Positions 8,675 through 18,346 of a DNA stretch of 54,847 nt are shown here, piece after piece (the stretch's first letter is position 1; each line of letters begins with the position of its first letter). The stretch comes from Gammaproteobacteria bacterium UBA3498 (GTDB taxonomy: Bacteria > Pseudomonadota > Gammaproteobacteria > Pseudomonadales > Pseudohongiellaceae), in assembly GCA_002377605.1 (NCBI GenBank), contig DFQD01000096.1, forward strand, positions 1 through 54,847. Reading direction: 5' to 3'. The notes beneath the pieces were generated by a model. It saw only the letters and a list, made by a program, of their open reading frames with translations. It did not search any database and had not been told where the DNA came from. Both the position numbers and the translations under genes were made by a program.

Positions 8675-10213
8675 TCAACGAATTTTCTTGATCACCTGCC
8701 CCGGTCTTGCATTGGTTGTGTTACCGTCTTTGAAAACGCTCTGACCATTTACCCAAACCTGTGACACACCAGTGGAAAGTAGTTGTCCGTCCTCGATAGT
8801 GGCGTGATCTTGGATTGTATTGATATCGAATAGGACCAAATCGGCTTTGTTACCGCTTTTAATCGTTCCTCGATCTTCGATACCGATAACAGAAGCTGCC
8901 ATCGAAGTCATCTTTTCGACAGCTGCCTCAAGGCTTAGAAGATTTTTCTCACGTACATAATTCGCCAGAACTCTCGGGTACGAACCATATCCCCGAGGAT
9001 GTCCAGAGAATCCCCCGTCCGAACAAAAATTTGCATAGGGCCATAGCATGAGTTGTTCTATATCTGCTTCTTGCATAGAGCGGCCCATAATTGATTCGGC
9101 AGACCTGCCACCGTTAGCAACACTCCACGCTCTTGCTTCTTTTATTACATTAGAAAGAGTCCTCACTTCGGAATCAGATCGAAGTTCCGCAATATCTGCA
9201 ATCGATAAACCTACATAAGATGGATCAGGTTCGAAGCGAGTAAATATAATTCCGTCAGCAGGTGCAATATCACCCAACACAAATTCTATTTCTTCAAGAT
9301 TATCGGGATTGCGGTCTGGCAATAAAACTTCAATGGTGGATTGCCAATACTCGTAAGGATAAATATCTGCAGTTAGGTTAATTCCCTCTTCCCTCGCCTC
9401 ATCCATTTTTTGTTTTAAAGATTCTGCTTCATTCCAGAAGGCTTTACCCGCGAGTTTCATATGGGAATAGTGAACTGGCATTCCTGTTTGCCTGCCTATA
9501 TCAATTAGTTCGTCTACTGATTCCCAAATAAAGCGATCTTCTGAGCGGATGTGCGAGGTGTAACGACCATTTGCAGCCGCAGTTATATGTGCTAGAGCAA
9601 GCACTTCTTCTGATTCTGAATAAACTCCTGGTTCGTATTCCAAACCACTGGATAAGCCAAGCGCGCCGTTATCTAGTTCTGTTTGCAGCAAATTCTCCAT
9701 GGAGTTTGTTTGCTCTTCCGTTGCAATATTTCTGTTATTGGCTCCCAAAACCATATTGCGCAAAGTGTTATGGCCGGCATAGGAAGCAATATTTACTGCA
9801 GAAGGTGAATTTTCAAAATCCGCAAAAAAGTTCATTATCGGATAATTGTGACTGCCATCCTGACCAAAAACCGCTGTTGTAATTCCCTGACTAAGTAGTG
9901 GCAGAGCATCGCGATTATCTGCAAGACCTCTATCGTGATGACTGTGAGTGTCAATAAAGCCTGGCGCGAGCACTAATCCGCTAGCATCAACAAACCTTTC
10001 ACCTTGTCTTAATTCCAGGTCACCTATTTCGGAAATTATGTTTCCTTCTATACGTAGATCTGCAATATAAGATTGCGATCCTGTCCCATCGACGATGCGA
10101 GCATTGCTAATAAATGTTTGTTGGGAGTTCGAAAGAGATTGATCTAACGAGCTGCAAGAAGCAGCAATTAATAATAACAATAAAGAAAAACAAAATTTAC
10201 GGCAGAAACTCAT
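8675..10213 (-). CDS. Lipoprotein amidohydrolase, N-acyl-D-amino-acid deacylase family
   Basis: Predicted zinc amidohydrolase of 512 residues. A lipoprotein signal peptide ends at the AASC lipobox with C20, so it is probably anchored in the envelope. The metal-binding HSH motif is at H90-H92 (GFIDTHSHHDRG), followed by SHIRSED and YSHMK segments. The C-terminal RGTIKSGNKADLVLFD segment is the usual end of urease-superfamily amidohydrolases. The best match is the D-aminoacylase/DAN family (COG3653), which removes acyl groups from N-acyl-D-amino acids; dihydropyrimidinase-like or dipeptidase activity remains possible. It sits between the NHL-propeller gene, separated by a terminator, and the molybdenum hydroxylase operon. 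The start ATG lacks a clear ribosome site. Confidence 0.88.
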   Translation of the reverse strand: MSFCRKFCFSLLLLLIAASCSSLDQSLSNSQQTFISNARIVDGTGSQSYIADLRIEGNIISEIGDLELRQGERFVDASGLVLAPGFIDTHSHHDRGLADNRDALPLLSQGITTAVFGQDGSHNYPIMNFFADFENSPSAVNIASYAGHNTLRNMVLGANNRNIATEEQTNSMENLLQTELDNGALGLSSGLEYEPGVYSESEEVLALAHITAAANGRYTSHIRSEDRFIWESVDELIDIGRQTGMPVHYSHMKLAGKAFWNEAESLKQKMDEAREEGINLTADIYPYEYWQSTIEVLLPDRNPDNLEEIEFVLGDIAPADGIIFTRFEPDPSYVGLSIADIAELRSDSEVRTLSNVIKEARAWSVANGGRSAESIMGRSMQEADIEQLMLWPYANFCSDGGFSGHPRGYGSYPRVLANYVREKNLLSLEAAVEKMTSMAASVIGIEDRGTIKSGNKADLVLFDINTIQDHATIEDGQLLSTGVSQVWVNGQSVFKDGNTTNARPGQVIKKIR

Positions 10214-10236
10214 TCGAATAATTTTTACATTTATAA

Positions 10237-10275
10237 AGAAAGACCACGTTCTATTTCTAGATTCGTGGTCTTTCT
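10237..10275 (-). terminator. Rho-independent terminator after the NHL-repeat gene
   Basis: Perfect 12-base arms (AGAAAGACCACG at 10237-10248 with CGTGGTCTTTCT at 10264-10275) enclose a 15-base loop. The hairpin lies 16 bases after the NHL gene stop and 24 bases before the aminoacylase ATG, and on the minus strand continues into TTTATAAAT. Confidence 0.75.
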
Positions 10276-10290
10276 ACTTATTAGTATTGT

Positions 10291-11409
10291 CTAATTTGCA
10301 GTGTACTTGGTGAAAGCCCCACCTGCTAAAGGTAATGAGGCAGGTCCTTCTGCCGCATAAACATTGCCATCGGCATCGACCGCAACGCCTTCACCAGCAG
10401 TTCCTTGCTCATATCTGCTTTCAGTTTGATAGCCAGGAATAAAGCCGGTAATTCGATCTTCGTGCAACGGGCCAATTCTCACTCCACAACGCCAGGCTTC
10501 ATGACGAAGAGGGCCAGATTCAGAATCAATGGCATAAACCATGTCATCATTAGTTATAAAAATACCACTGATTCGCCCATACGAATAACGCGACTCAAGG
10601 TAATTGCCATCCTGGTCGAAGATTTCCAAACGATGGTTACCACGATCTGCAACCCATAGTCGGCCCAATGAATCGAATTCTAATGCATGGGGAGTACGGA
10701 AATCACCGTGTTCGGTTCCTAGCTGCCCCCACTCTCTTATGTAAGTTCCGTCTGGCGCGTACTTCACGATCCGGGCAGTTAGTCCTGCCTGACGCCCTTC
10801 TTCGAGCGCCTGAGCATTTAACATGTTCTGACCACTATGCCCGTCTGCCACATAGATGTTTCCATTAGGACCAACGATTACATCGTTAGGTTGGTTTAAA
10901 TGATTCGGGCCATTGCCAGGTTGACCTGCAGTACCAAGACTCATTAACAATTCGCCATCAGGACTAAATTTGTGCACCTGATGCCCTTTTGTACCTGCTT
11001 CATTACCCGCGAAATCTGCTACCCACACATTGCCTTCATCATCTACATGGATTCCGTGTGGAGTAACCATAATGCCACCACCAAAATTGGCAATAACTTC
11101 ACCGGTATGGCGGTTAAATTTAAAAATAGGATCTACGGGATTGCGATCACAATTGATTCCGGGGCCACCTAGCCCACCCGCACCGCAGCGCTCATATGCA
11201 ACCACATGGCCGTCGGTGGGATCGATATCAATTCCAGCAGTCGACCCCCATTGTCGCCCAGAGGGCAAATCACCCCACTCATTAGTAACCACCTGATTCG
11301 GGTTTGGAAATCCATCGCCAGTGATTATGTTTCCTCCTTGACCTGAAACTTGAGTGACAAAAAACAGCGAAGTCACAAGCGTAGCTAGAGCTATTCTTTT
11401 TTTAGACAT
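10291..11409 (-). CDS. Exported NHL-repeat beta-propeller protein
   Basis: The 372-residue product has a signal peptide (ending near VSG-Q, about residue 24). At least four NHL-type repeats follow, recognisable as HGIHVDDEGNVWVAD, NDVIVGPNGNIYVAD, HALEFDSLGRLWVAD and GVAVDADGNVYAAE. This fold is shared by peptidyl-alpha-hydroxyglycine lyases and many exported binding proteins; enzymatic activity is not demonstrable here. The frame extends upstream to 11484, but the ATG at 11409 has AAGGTG seven bases before it and begins directly with MSKKRIA and a hydrophobic core, so it is preferred. The gene is divergent from the ABC transporter operon, with 265 bases between, and is followed by its own terminator. 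Confidence 0.86.
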   Translation of the reverse strand: MSKKRIALATLVTSLFFVTQVSGQGGNIITGDGFPNPNQVVTNEWGDLPSGRQWGSTAGIDIDPTDGHVVAYERCGAGGLGGPGINCDRNPVDPIFKFNRHTGEVIANFGGGIMVTPHGIHVDDEGNVWVADFAGNEAGTKGHQVHKFSPDGELLMSLGTAGQPGNGPNHLNQPNDVIVGPNGNIYVADGHSGQNMLNAQALEEGRQAGLTARIVKYAPDGTYIREWGQLGTEHGDFRTPHALEFDSLGRLWVADRGNHRLEIFDQDGNYLESRYSYGRISGIFITNDDMVYAIDSESGPLRHEAWRCGVRIGPLHEDRITGFIPGYQTESRYEQGTAGEGVAVDADGNVYAAEGPASLPLAGGAFTKYTAN

Positions 11410-11674
11410 GGTTTCACCTTTATTGTTGTTCTTTTCATATGCGGATTTAGGAGTCTGCCACACACCAAACCGCTTGTCAGGCATGAAGCTATATAAGAGC
11501 CTAGGTAAACTCTGTAAAAAAAACTATAACGGCGATCATTTTGATTGCCACGATTTTCATCTTTTTTCCATGAGATATAGGTACTAAACTCCGGCATAAT
11601 GCGTGTATTGGATAACTTTGACTGACCATGTTGATTAAATACTTAGAGCACAATCTTTAGGGTAATTTTGCAAA
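11410..11674. promoter_or_regulatory. Divergent intergenic region
   Basis: These 265 bases separate the minus-strand NHL gene from the plus-strand ABC transporter operon, so both promoters should lie here. A TTGACT hexamer near 11617 could be a plus-strand -35 element, but no good -10 follows at the right spacing. The placement is inferred mainly from gene orientation. Confidence 0.35.
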
Positions 11675-12559
11675 ATGCTAAGAATCAATAATCTCAGTAA
11701 AACTTATAGTAACGGCGTTAAAGCATTAAGCGAAGTGAGCCTCCAAATTTCACAGGGTATGTTTGGGCTTCTGGGGCCAAATGGAGCCGGAAAATCAACC
11801 TTGATGCGCACGCTTGCTACCCTTCAGGACGCTGACGAAGGCACTGCTTTTCTTGAAGATGTTGACATCCTAAATGACAAGGAATCCCTCCGTCAGGTAC
11901 TTGGCTACCTGCCACAAGAGTTTGGAACCTATCCCCGAATTTCTGCACGGAGAATGCTAGATCATTTTGCCGTCCTTAAGGGAATCTCTAACAGAAGTGA
12001 AAGAAAGGAACTTGTCGATCACCTTATGAACCAGGTGAACCTATGGCACGTGCGCGATACGGCTGTGAGCACTTATTCCGGCGGCATGAAACAAAGATTC
12101 GGCATTGCCCAAGCCTTAATTGGTAATCCTCAACTTTTAATTGTCGATGAACCTACCGCTGGACTAGATCCGGAGGAGCGACGTAGATTTCACAATCTAC
12201 TTGCCGACATTGGCGAAGACACAGTTGTGATTCTTTCTACTCATATTGTTGATGATGTCAGCGACCTTTGCTCTGACATGGCCATCATGGGCGGAGGAAG
12301 AATTCTATTAAAGGGGCATCCTGCTGAGGTAATTGATCATTTGCAAGGTTCAATCTATGCCAAGTTAATTAATCGTAATGAAGTAGAAGACTATGAAGAA
12401 AGACATCGAGTACTCTTTTCAACATTGGTTGGAGGCCGCACAAAAATACACATTCTGAGCGAACAAGATCCAGGTAACGGGTTTGAAGCGATGAGCCCCA
12501 ACTTGGAGAGTGTCTATTTCGCCACTCTACGCGACCACGAAATTCAAATCACTGTTTAA
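11675..12559 (+). CDS. ABC transporter ATP-binding protein
   Basis: Cytoplasmic ATPase of 294 residues that powers the membrane protein encoded just downstream. Walker A is GPNGAGKST (about residues 34-42), the Q-loop is LGYLPQEFG, the signature motif is YSGGMKQR (about 134-141) and Walker B is LLIVDEPTAG with the following D-loop LDPEE. The switch histidine is in STHIVDD. The family is CcmA/ABC-2 type, used by exporters and by ABC-2 permeases fused to M1 peptidases. The ATG is preceded by AGGGTAA. It is 29 bases from the permease/peptidase gene, so the two form an operon. Confidence 0.95.
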   Translation: MLRINNLSKTYSNGVKALSEVSLQISQGMFGLLGPNGAGKSTLMRTLATLQDADEGTAFLEDVDILNDKESLRQVLGYLPQEFGTYPRISARRMLDHFAVLKGISNRSERKELVDHLMNQVNLWHVRDTAVSTYSGGMKQRFGIAQALIGNPQLLIVDEPTAGLDPEERRRFHNLLADIGEDTVVILSTHIVDDVSDLCSDMAIMGGGRILLKGHPAEVIDHLQGSIYAKLINRNEVEDYEERHRVLFSTLVGGRTKIHILSEQDPGNGFEAMSPNLESVYFATLRDHEIQITV

Positions 12560-12588
12560 ATGGAAAGCCCTCCAGAAAATCTCTAATC

Positions 12589-15500
12589 ATGTTTGCTGAA
12601 ATTTTTAAATTTGAACTTAGGTATCATGCAAGACAGCCACTGGTTTATGTCATATCTGCCGTATTATTTTTGCTTAATTTTGGTGCCACTGTCTCTGACA
12701 ATATTTCAATCGGCGGCACCCTTACCAACATAAATATCAATTCGCCTTTCAATATCATTATCGTATTAGCCAACACTAGCTTTTTTACCTCGTTGTTTGC
12801 AGGCGTTGCTTATGCCTCAAGTCCAGCGTTAAGAGATTTTGATCACAATATTGCTGAAATTTTCTTAACAACCCGAGTAAAGAAATTTGATTATCTTTTT
12901 GGGCGATTTTGTGGAGCGCTCATTTTTTGTTTTATTGTGTATCTTACAGCGGCTTTTGGCATTTTCCTCGGAGAGTTTATGCCTTGGATCGACCCAGACC
13001 GCTTAGGACCATTACGACTTGATGCTTATTGGTTTGCCACCTGGGCAATTGCTTTACCAAATATATTGATGATGGCAGCTTTAGTTTTTCTTATTGCCAC
13101 TTTAACTCGCAGTCTTCTGGCAAGCTTCCTGACACTGTTTCTTATTTTAGTAGTTCAGTCAGTAGTCGGTTCACTAGTTGATCCGGAAGATATTCGCTTG
13201 TTAAGCCTATTGGATCCTTTTGGCTTGGTAGCGTTATCGGATACTGCTCGTTATTGGACACCATTCCAAATGAATGAACAGATCATGCCAGTTACAGGTA
13301 ACTTTCTATATAACCGGCTAATTGTGCTTGTATTTATGTCAACATTTACTTTGGCTGCTTATCACTATTTTACTTTTTCGTTGGATTTCGCTACGGAAAA
13401 GACAAAATTCAAGAAATTTTTTACAAGCTTTAAAAAGCAGAAGAAAATTATCGAACCAATTTCTTCTTTAACAACCCCTATTTCAGTTAATCACCGTTTT
13501 GGGTTCACTTCCCAAATTCTACAATTTATTTCTCAGCTTCGAATAGAGTTCTACAGCATCATAATCGGTAAAGCATTTTTAATGATCGCTTTGTTTGGCA
13601 TGGTTCAGGTGGCTGGTACCGCCTACTTTGGTCTAGGCGGAATTTATGGCACAGAAGTATATCCTACGACTACATATATGGTGTCAATCATCAATAGCAG
13701 TTACACGCTCCCTTTAATTTTGGTACTGATTTTCTATTCCTCAGAGCTAATGGTGCGGGAAGACAACATGCAAATCTCTGAGATGGTTGATGCTATGCCG
13801 TATCCAAATTGGGTCGCAATAAGTGCGAAACTTGTTGGGTTGATGCTCGTCATGGCGGCAATGCTGTTCGCAGCGATGATAGCGGCGATAGTTGTGCAGG
13901 CGCTAAAAGGATATTTTGATTTTAATTTCTTACAATACTTTTTGGGATTGTTCTCTTTCTTTCAATTTCCAATCTGGTTTACCTGCGTTTTTGCTGTGTT
14001 CGCGCATGTCGTTGCGGGTAATCGCTATATTGGCATGTTTGTCGTATTACTGTACTTTGCAGGTAGCTTGATACTTCCGCAGCAAGGGTTTGATCACAAC
14101 CTTTATCTTTTTGCCACTCCTCAGATTCCTTATTCGGTATTCACGGGTTTTGGGCCAAATCTGAGCGCATATGTTTGGTTTTCTATTTATTGGACAATAT
14201 TCTGTGGAATGCTCTTGATAATAATGAATTTGCTTTGGCAACGAGGCAGTGAGCATAAAAACCGCTTCTCTTGGAAAAGCTTAAAGCAGCGTTTTACGCC
14301 AATTATTGCCACTACAATCCTTGCTTTTTTTACAGCATTTGTGGCCACTGGAAGTTATATCTTTTACAACACAAACATTCTCAACAAGAAACGCAGTGCC
14401 CTGGATGTAGAAGCTGATATCGCTGCCTATGAAAGGAGCTATAAGCAATATGAAGACCAGCTTTTTCCAGATCTCGTCAACATGTATGCCGAAGTGGACA
14501 TCTATCCGGAGGACAAGGAAGCGTTTGTTTATGGCAGGTACACTTTGCAAAACAATTTTAATGAACCAATTTCAGAGCTTCATTTCACGATTCCACCAAA
14601 TATCACTCTAACTAGTCTAGAAGTTCCTGATTCGGAGGTTACTCATAGCGATACTCAGCTCGGCTATTATATTTATGTATTAAATCAACCCATGCAGTCA
14701 GGCGATTCATTTGATGTAAATTTTCAAGTGGAATGGCTTACGCCAGGATTTGTAAACAATAACCCAAACACGCGATTACTAAGTAACGGTACGTTTTTTA
14801 ACAACATCGAAGCTTTTCCCTTACCTGGTTATTCAAAAGAATCAGAGTTGATTGATAACAATCGCCGGCGCCGTTATGACTTACCTCCAGCAGAACGAGT
14901 TGCCAAGATTGATGACGAAAGCAAACATGATGAAGGTTTTGGAACTATTCGCATGCGAGCTGGGTATGAAGCAATTGTTAGTACCTCGCATGATCAGATA
15001 GCGGTCACCCCTGGTTATCTTGAAAGAGAATGGGAACAAAATGGCCGCCGCTATTTCCACTACAAGATGGATGAACCTATTTGGCCATTTGTATCATTTC
15101 TTTCCGCAGACTATGAAATGAAAGCAGACTCATGGAACGACATAGATATCGAGGTTTATTACAAGCATGGATATAACGTTGATCGCATGATTGACGCTTC
15201 TAAGAAATCGTTAGATTATTTCACAAAAAATTTTAGCCCTTATCAATATCGTCAATATCGAATTTTTGAGTTCCCTCGGCAACGAGGCTCATTTGCCCAA
15301 TCATTCCCTAACACTATTCCATTTTCAGAAAACATTGGTTTTGTCGCTGATATACGGGACCCAGCAGATATCGACTCAGTGTTTTACGTTACTGCACATG
15401 AGCTCGCTCATCAGTGGTGGGGGCACCAGGTTTCGGGTGCAAACGTTCAAGGCGGAGCAATGATACTAGAAACGCTCTCGCAATATTCAGCCCTGATGGT

Positions 15501-16188
15501 TATGGAGCAAGAATATGGCCAAGCTCATATGCAGCGATTTCTAAATTATGAACTGGATAGTTATCTTAGTGGTCGAGGAGCAGAAGTGTTAGAAGAACTT
15601 CCGCTAATGTTAGTGGAGAATCAAGGCTACATTCACTATCGAAAAGGCAGCTTGGTGTTATATGCCTTAAAAGATTATTTAGGAGCAGATACAGTTAATA
15701 GGATCTTAAGTGAGTTTATTGATGAATGGGGATTTCAGGGACCACCTTATCCGACCACAAGGGATTTGATAGCAAAATTTAGAGATAACGCCGACCCTCA
15801 GTTTCAATCCGTAATCACGGATCTATTCGAAAAGATAATTATCTTCGATCTTCGTTCTGAAGATAATACATTCCAGCGGTTAGCAGATGGTCGGTTCGAA
15901 GTCACTATCAATACAACCGCGACAAAATTTGAAGCCGATGGTGGAGGGAAGGAAATTCAAGTGGATATGGAAGCACTAGTTGATGTTGCAGTGTTAGGAA
16001 AAGAGGACGAGCATACAAAAATTCCAGAAGTCCTCTACATCGCAAAACATCAAATAAATTCACACAATCAGAGTTTTACTATTACCGTAGACGGTGAACC
16101 TGAGTCCGCAGGAATCGATCCTTTTAACAAACTCATCGATAGAAACCCTGATGACAATGTGTCAAACGTCAATCCAATCGAAGATTGA
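12589..16188 (+). CDS. ABC-2 permease fused to an M1-family zinc aminopeptidase domain
   Basis: Large 1199-residue inner-membrane protein. The first half has two sets of about six hydrophobic spans (roughly residues 15-270 and 320-560) and a further span near 575-595. This resembles two ABC-2 permease halves joined together. The remaining 600 residues form an extracytoplasmic M1 peptidase domain: HELAH zinc motif at 937-941, third ligand E961, and a YRKG segment matching the M1 catalytic-tyrosine region. The classic GAMEN exopeptidase motif is not evident; the aligned place has FPNTIPFSENIGF. Annotated relatives exist as 'ABC transporter permease/M1 family aminopeptidase'; their substrates are not known to me. 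It pairs with the ATPase upstream, suggesting coupled peptide processing and transport. Confidence 0.92.
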   Translation: MFAEIFKFELRYHARQPLVYVISAVLFLLNFGATVSDNISIGGTLTNININSPFNIIIVLANTSFFTSLFAGVAYASSPALRDFDHNIAEIFLTTRVKKFDYLFGRFCGALIFCFIVYLTAAFGIFLGEFMPWIDPDRLGPLRLDAYWFATWAIALPNILMMAALVFLIATLTRSLLASFLTLFLILVVQSVVGSLVDPEDIRLLSLLDPFGLVALSDTARYWTPFQMNEQIMPVTGNFLYNRLIVLVFMSTFTLAAYHYFTFSLDFATEKTKFKKFFTSFKKQKKIIEPISSLTTPISVNHRFGFTSQILQFISQLRIEFYSIIIGKAFLMIALFGMVQVAGTAYFGLGGIYGTEVYPTTTYMVSIINSSYTLPLILVLIFYSSELMVREDNMQISEMVDAMPYPNWVAISAKLVGLMLVMAAMLFAAMIAAIVVQALKGYFDFNFLQYFLGLFSFFQFPIWFTCVFAVFAHVVAGNRYIGMFVVLLYFAGSLILPQQGFDHNLYLFATPQIPYSVFTGFGPNLSAYVWFSIYWTIFCGMLLIIMNLLWQRGSEHKNRFSWKSLKQRFTPIIATTILAFFTAFVATGSYIFYNTNILNKKRSALDVEADIAAYERSYKQYEDQLFPDLVNMYAEVDIYPEDKEAFVYGRYTLQNNFNEPISELHFTIPPNITLTSLEVPDSEVTHSDTQLGYYIYVLNQPMQSGDSFDVNFQVEWLTPGFVNNNPNTRLLSNGTFFNNIEAFPLPGYSKESELIDNNRRRRYDLPPAERVAKIDDESKHDEGFGTIRMRAGYEAIVSTSHDQIAVTPGYLEREWEQNGRRYFHYKMDEPIWPFVSFLSADYEMKADSWNDIDIEVYYKHGYNVDRMIDASKKSLDYFTKNFSPYQYRQYRIFEFPRQRGSFAQSFPNTIPFSENIGFVADIRDPADIDSVFYVTAHELAHQWWGHQVSGANVQGGAMILETLSQYSALMVMEQEYGQAHMQRFLNYELDSYLSGRGAEVLEELPLMLVENQGYIHYRKGSLVLYALKDYLGADTVNRILSEFIDEWGFQGPPYPTTRDLIAKFRDNADPQFQSVITDLFEKIIIFDLRSEDNTFQRLADGRFEVTINTTATKFEADGGGKEIQVDMEALVDVAVLGKEDEHTKIPEVLYIAKHQINSHNQSFTITVDGEPESAGIDPFNKLIDRNPDDNVSNVNPIED

Positions 16189-16381
16189 TTAACAGAGAGT
16201 GATAACGGTAGTTAGTCCAATCTAACCCAAAAACCTGACTCCAAACCAACTGCAGTATCTGAACACTACTCTCTTTCAATAATTTTGTGCAGATAGCTGC
16301 CATCCCGATGTGAAATATCTACTTATACCGACAATTTGTTTCAATTGGTTACTAGATCGCAGTTGAAAAATCTTTGAAGCG

Positions 16382-18346
16382 CTAAGCGTCCGCTATGCTT
16401 GAAGGCGCAGTTTCAGAAGGAGTTGCGCGACTCATCAGAACACCCAAAATCGCGGTGATAGCTCCGGCAATAAGTAAGGTCATTTGTCCCATATTTATAT
16501 CAATAACTTCTGTTGACGGCAGTGCAATAAGCCCTCCACCTAACGCGATTAGTGCGCGACCTGAGATACCGATCGGCCCCTCGCGATCCAAAAACCCAAC
16601 ACCGATAAGATAGCGCTGCAAACAGCTGGCGATTAAAACAATACCAATGGCAACTTTAACTGTTGCGATAAGTGTGTCAGTCCAGGAGCCTGACATAACC
16701 ATCGCAGGTTCTAGAACAAAGAAAAACGGAATGAAATAAATAATGCTCCCTAGGCGCATCGCAGTAAAACCGGTCGCAAGCGCCGAAGAGCCGGCAATGC
16801 TTGCAGCAGCGAATGCACCTAATGCTACAGGTGGTGTAATAAATGAAAGCATGCCCCAATAAAGAATAAAGAGGTGAACACTCATAGGCTCAAGTCCACC
16901 CTGAATTAGCGCAGGTGCCAAAACTATCGCAAGGAAAACGTACGCTGCTGTGACAGTCATTCCAATACCGAGTAAAAAACTGCTAAACGCGCCCATTAAT
17001 AATAAGAGCAAGGTCGAGTCCCCCGCCAGGTAAAGAAGATCGTTGACCAGAGTGCCCGATAAACCGGTGACAGAGAGAGCACCAACGATTAAGCCAACCC
17101 CGGCCATAATGGTTAACAGCTCCATCAGTAGCTTTCCTGTTGCAACCAAAAAGGAACCTACTTGTTTTGTTTCCCAACGATGTTCCTTAGAGAATTGATT
17201 GAGCACTAACAACAATCCAGTGGCGATAAACGGAGCGACGGCTTCACGCTGCAAATAAACAAGTAGAAAAATTAAAATCATGAACGCAACTATATAGAAC
17301 CAGCCTTGCTTCATGGTTTCACTCAAACTCGGAAGTTCTTCGCGCGGCGTACCTTCAAGCCCTTTTCGAGCTGCATAGGCGTCTACCTGAACAAACAGGC
17401 CAAAGAAATACAGCAAGGCTGGTATTGCTGCGGCCAAAGCGACCGTAGTGTAAGGAACATTCAGAAACGTGGCCATTACAAAAGCAGTTGAACCCATGAT
17501 CGGAGGCAATAACACCCCACCAGTTGAAGCACAAGATTCAACACCAGCGGCATACTCTTTTTCCATGCCATTGTTTTGCATAGCTGGAATTGTCATCTGC
17601 CCCGTGGTTAAAACATTAGTAATAACACTGCCACTCATCGACCCCATTAAACCACTGGAAACAATTGCTACTTTCGCAGAGCCACCTCGAACATGACCAA
17701 AAACTGCAAAAGCCAGATTTATAAAGAAGCGACCTCCCCCGGTTTGTTGCAATGCAATTCCGAAAATTAAAAAGCCGATAACTAATTGTGCAAAAGCTCG
17801 GAAAGGCAATCCCAGGATACTTTCGATACTCATGACATGATATGCCGCTGTTTCTGCCGGCGTAGAAGCCATACCAGAGATTGGCCCGGGCAAGCTTTCT
17901 GCAAAAATGGGATAAAGAGAGAACACGAATACCAGTCCGAACAACACCATGCCACCGCTGCGTCGGACTGCCTCCATGATAAGAATCCAGAGTAAATAGC
18001 TCACCCAAATAGCATAATCAGGTGCCCCAAACTCCCAACCGAAGTCCAACATGGTTTCTGCGTTTACAAAAAAGAATATGCAAGCACCGCACGCTGCTAT
18101 TGCTAGCAGGCCATCAAACCAAATGCCTTTAGGATTTTTTATTGTTGGATTAAGCAGGTAGCAAAGAGGCAACAACAAACCCATGAGGGCATAGTAGTAA
18201 TGGTTTTGTACGGTGATAATGAAATCGAGAAGTGGACGCTCGGAAAATAAGCGCAAAGAGTCCATGGCAAGAAAAGCACTACCGATGGCAGCGGCGCCAG
18301 TCAACCAGCGCAATGTAATTGGTAATCCGCTGGCTTTATCTGACAC
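16382..18346 (-). CDS. TRAP transporter fused small/large permease (DctQM-type)
   Basis: About 654 residues with some 16-18 hydrophobic spans. The N-terminal four or so spans correspond to the small DctQ-like subunit and the rest to the large DctM-like subunit, as in TRAP fused permeases that work with TAXI binding proteins. The family-typical glycine-rich stretch SSGLMGSMSGSVITNVLTTG and the later TGGVLLPPIMGSTAF are present. The frame continues upstream to a TTG at 18406 inside the TAXI gene. I prefer the GTG at 18346, which overlaps the TAXI stop in TAGTG, but neither start has a strong ribosome site. Energy comes from an ion gradient in this family. The substrate is unknown. Confidence 0.9.
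   Translation of the reverse strand: MSDKASGLPITLRWLTGAAAIGSAFLAMDSLRLFSERPLLDFIITVQNHYYYALMGLLLPLCYLLNPTIKNPKGIWFDGLLAIAACGACIFFFVNAETMLDFGWEFGAPDYAIWVSYLLWILIMEAVRRSGGMVLFGLVFVFSLYPIFAESLPGPISGMASTPAETAAYHVMSIESILGLPFRAFAQLVIGFLIFGIALQQTGGGRFFINLAFAVFGHVRGGSAKVAIVSSGLMGSMSGSVITNVLTTGQMTIPAMQNNGMEKEYAAGVESCASTGGVLLPPIMGSTAFVMATFLNVPYTTVALAAAIPALLYFFGLFVQVDAYAARKGLEGTPREELPSLSETMKQGWFYIVAFMILIFLLVYLQREAVAPFIATGLLLVLNQFSKEHRWETKQVGSFLVATGKLLMELLTIMAGVGLIVGALSVTGLSGTLVNDLLYLAGDSTLLLLLMGAFSSFLLGIGMTVTAAYVFLAIVLAPALIQGGLEPMSVHLFILYWGMLSFITPPVALGAFAAASIAGSSALATGFTAMRLGSIIYFIPFFFVLEPAMVMSGSWTDTLIATVKVAIGIVLIASCLQRYLIGVGFLDREGPIGISGRALIALGGGLIALPSTEVIDINMGQMTLLIAGAITAILGVLMSRATPSETAPSSIADA

Noticed and set aside
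16189..16381. Distant AGAGAGT/ACTCTCT complementarity as terminator between convergent genes
   Set aside because: The arms are short and about 70 bases apart, with no T-run; not convincing.
17616..18008. Minus-strand frame of 130 codons
   Set aside because: Alternative frame within the TRAP permease gene, with odd cysteine/tryptophan-rich composition.
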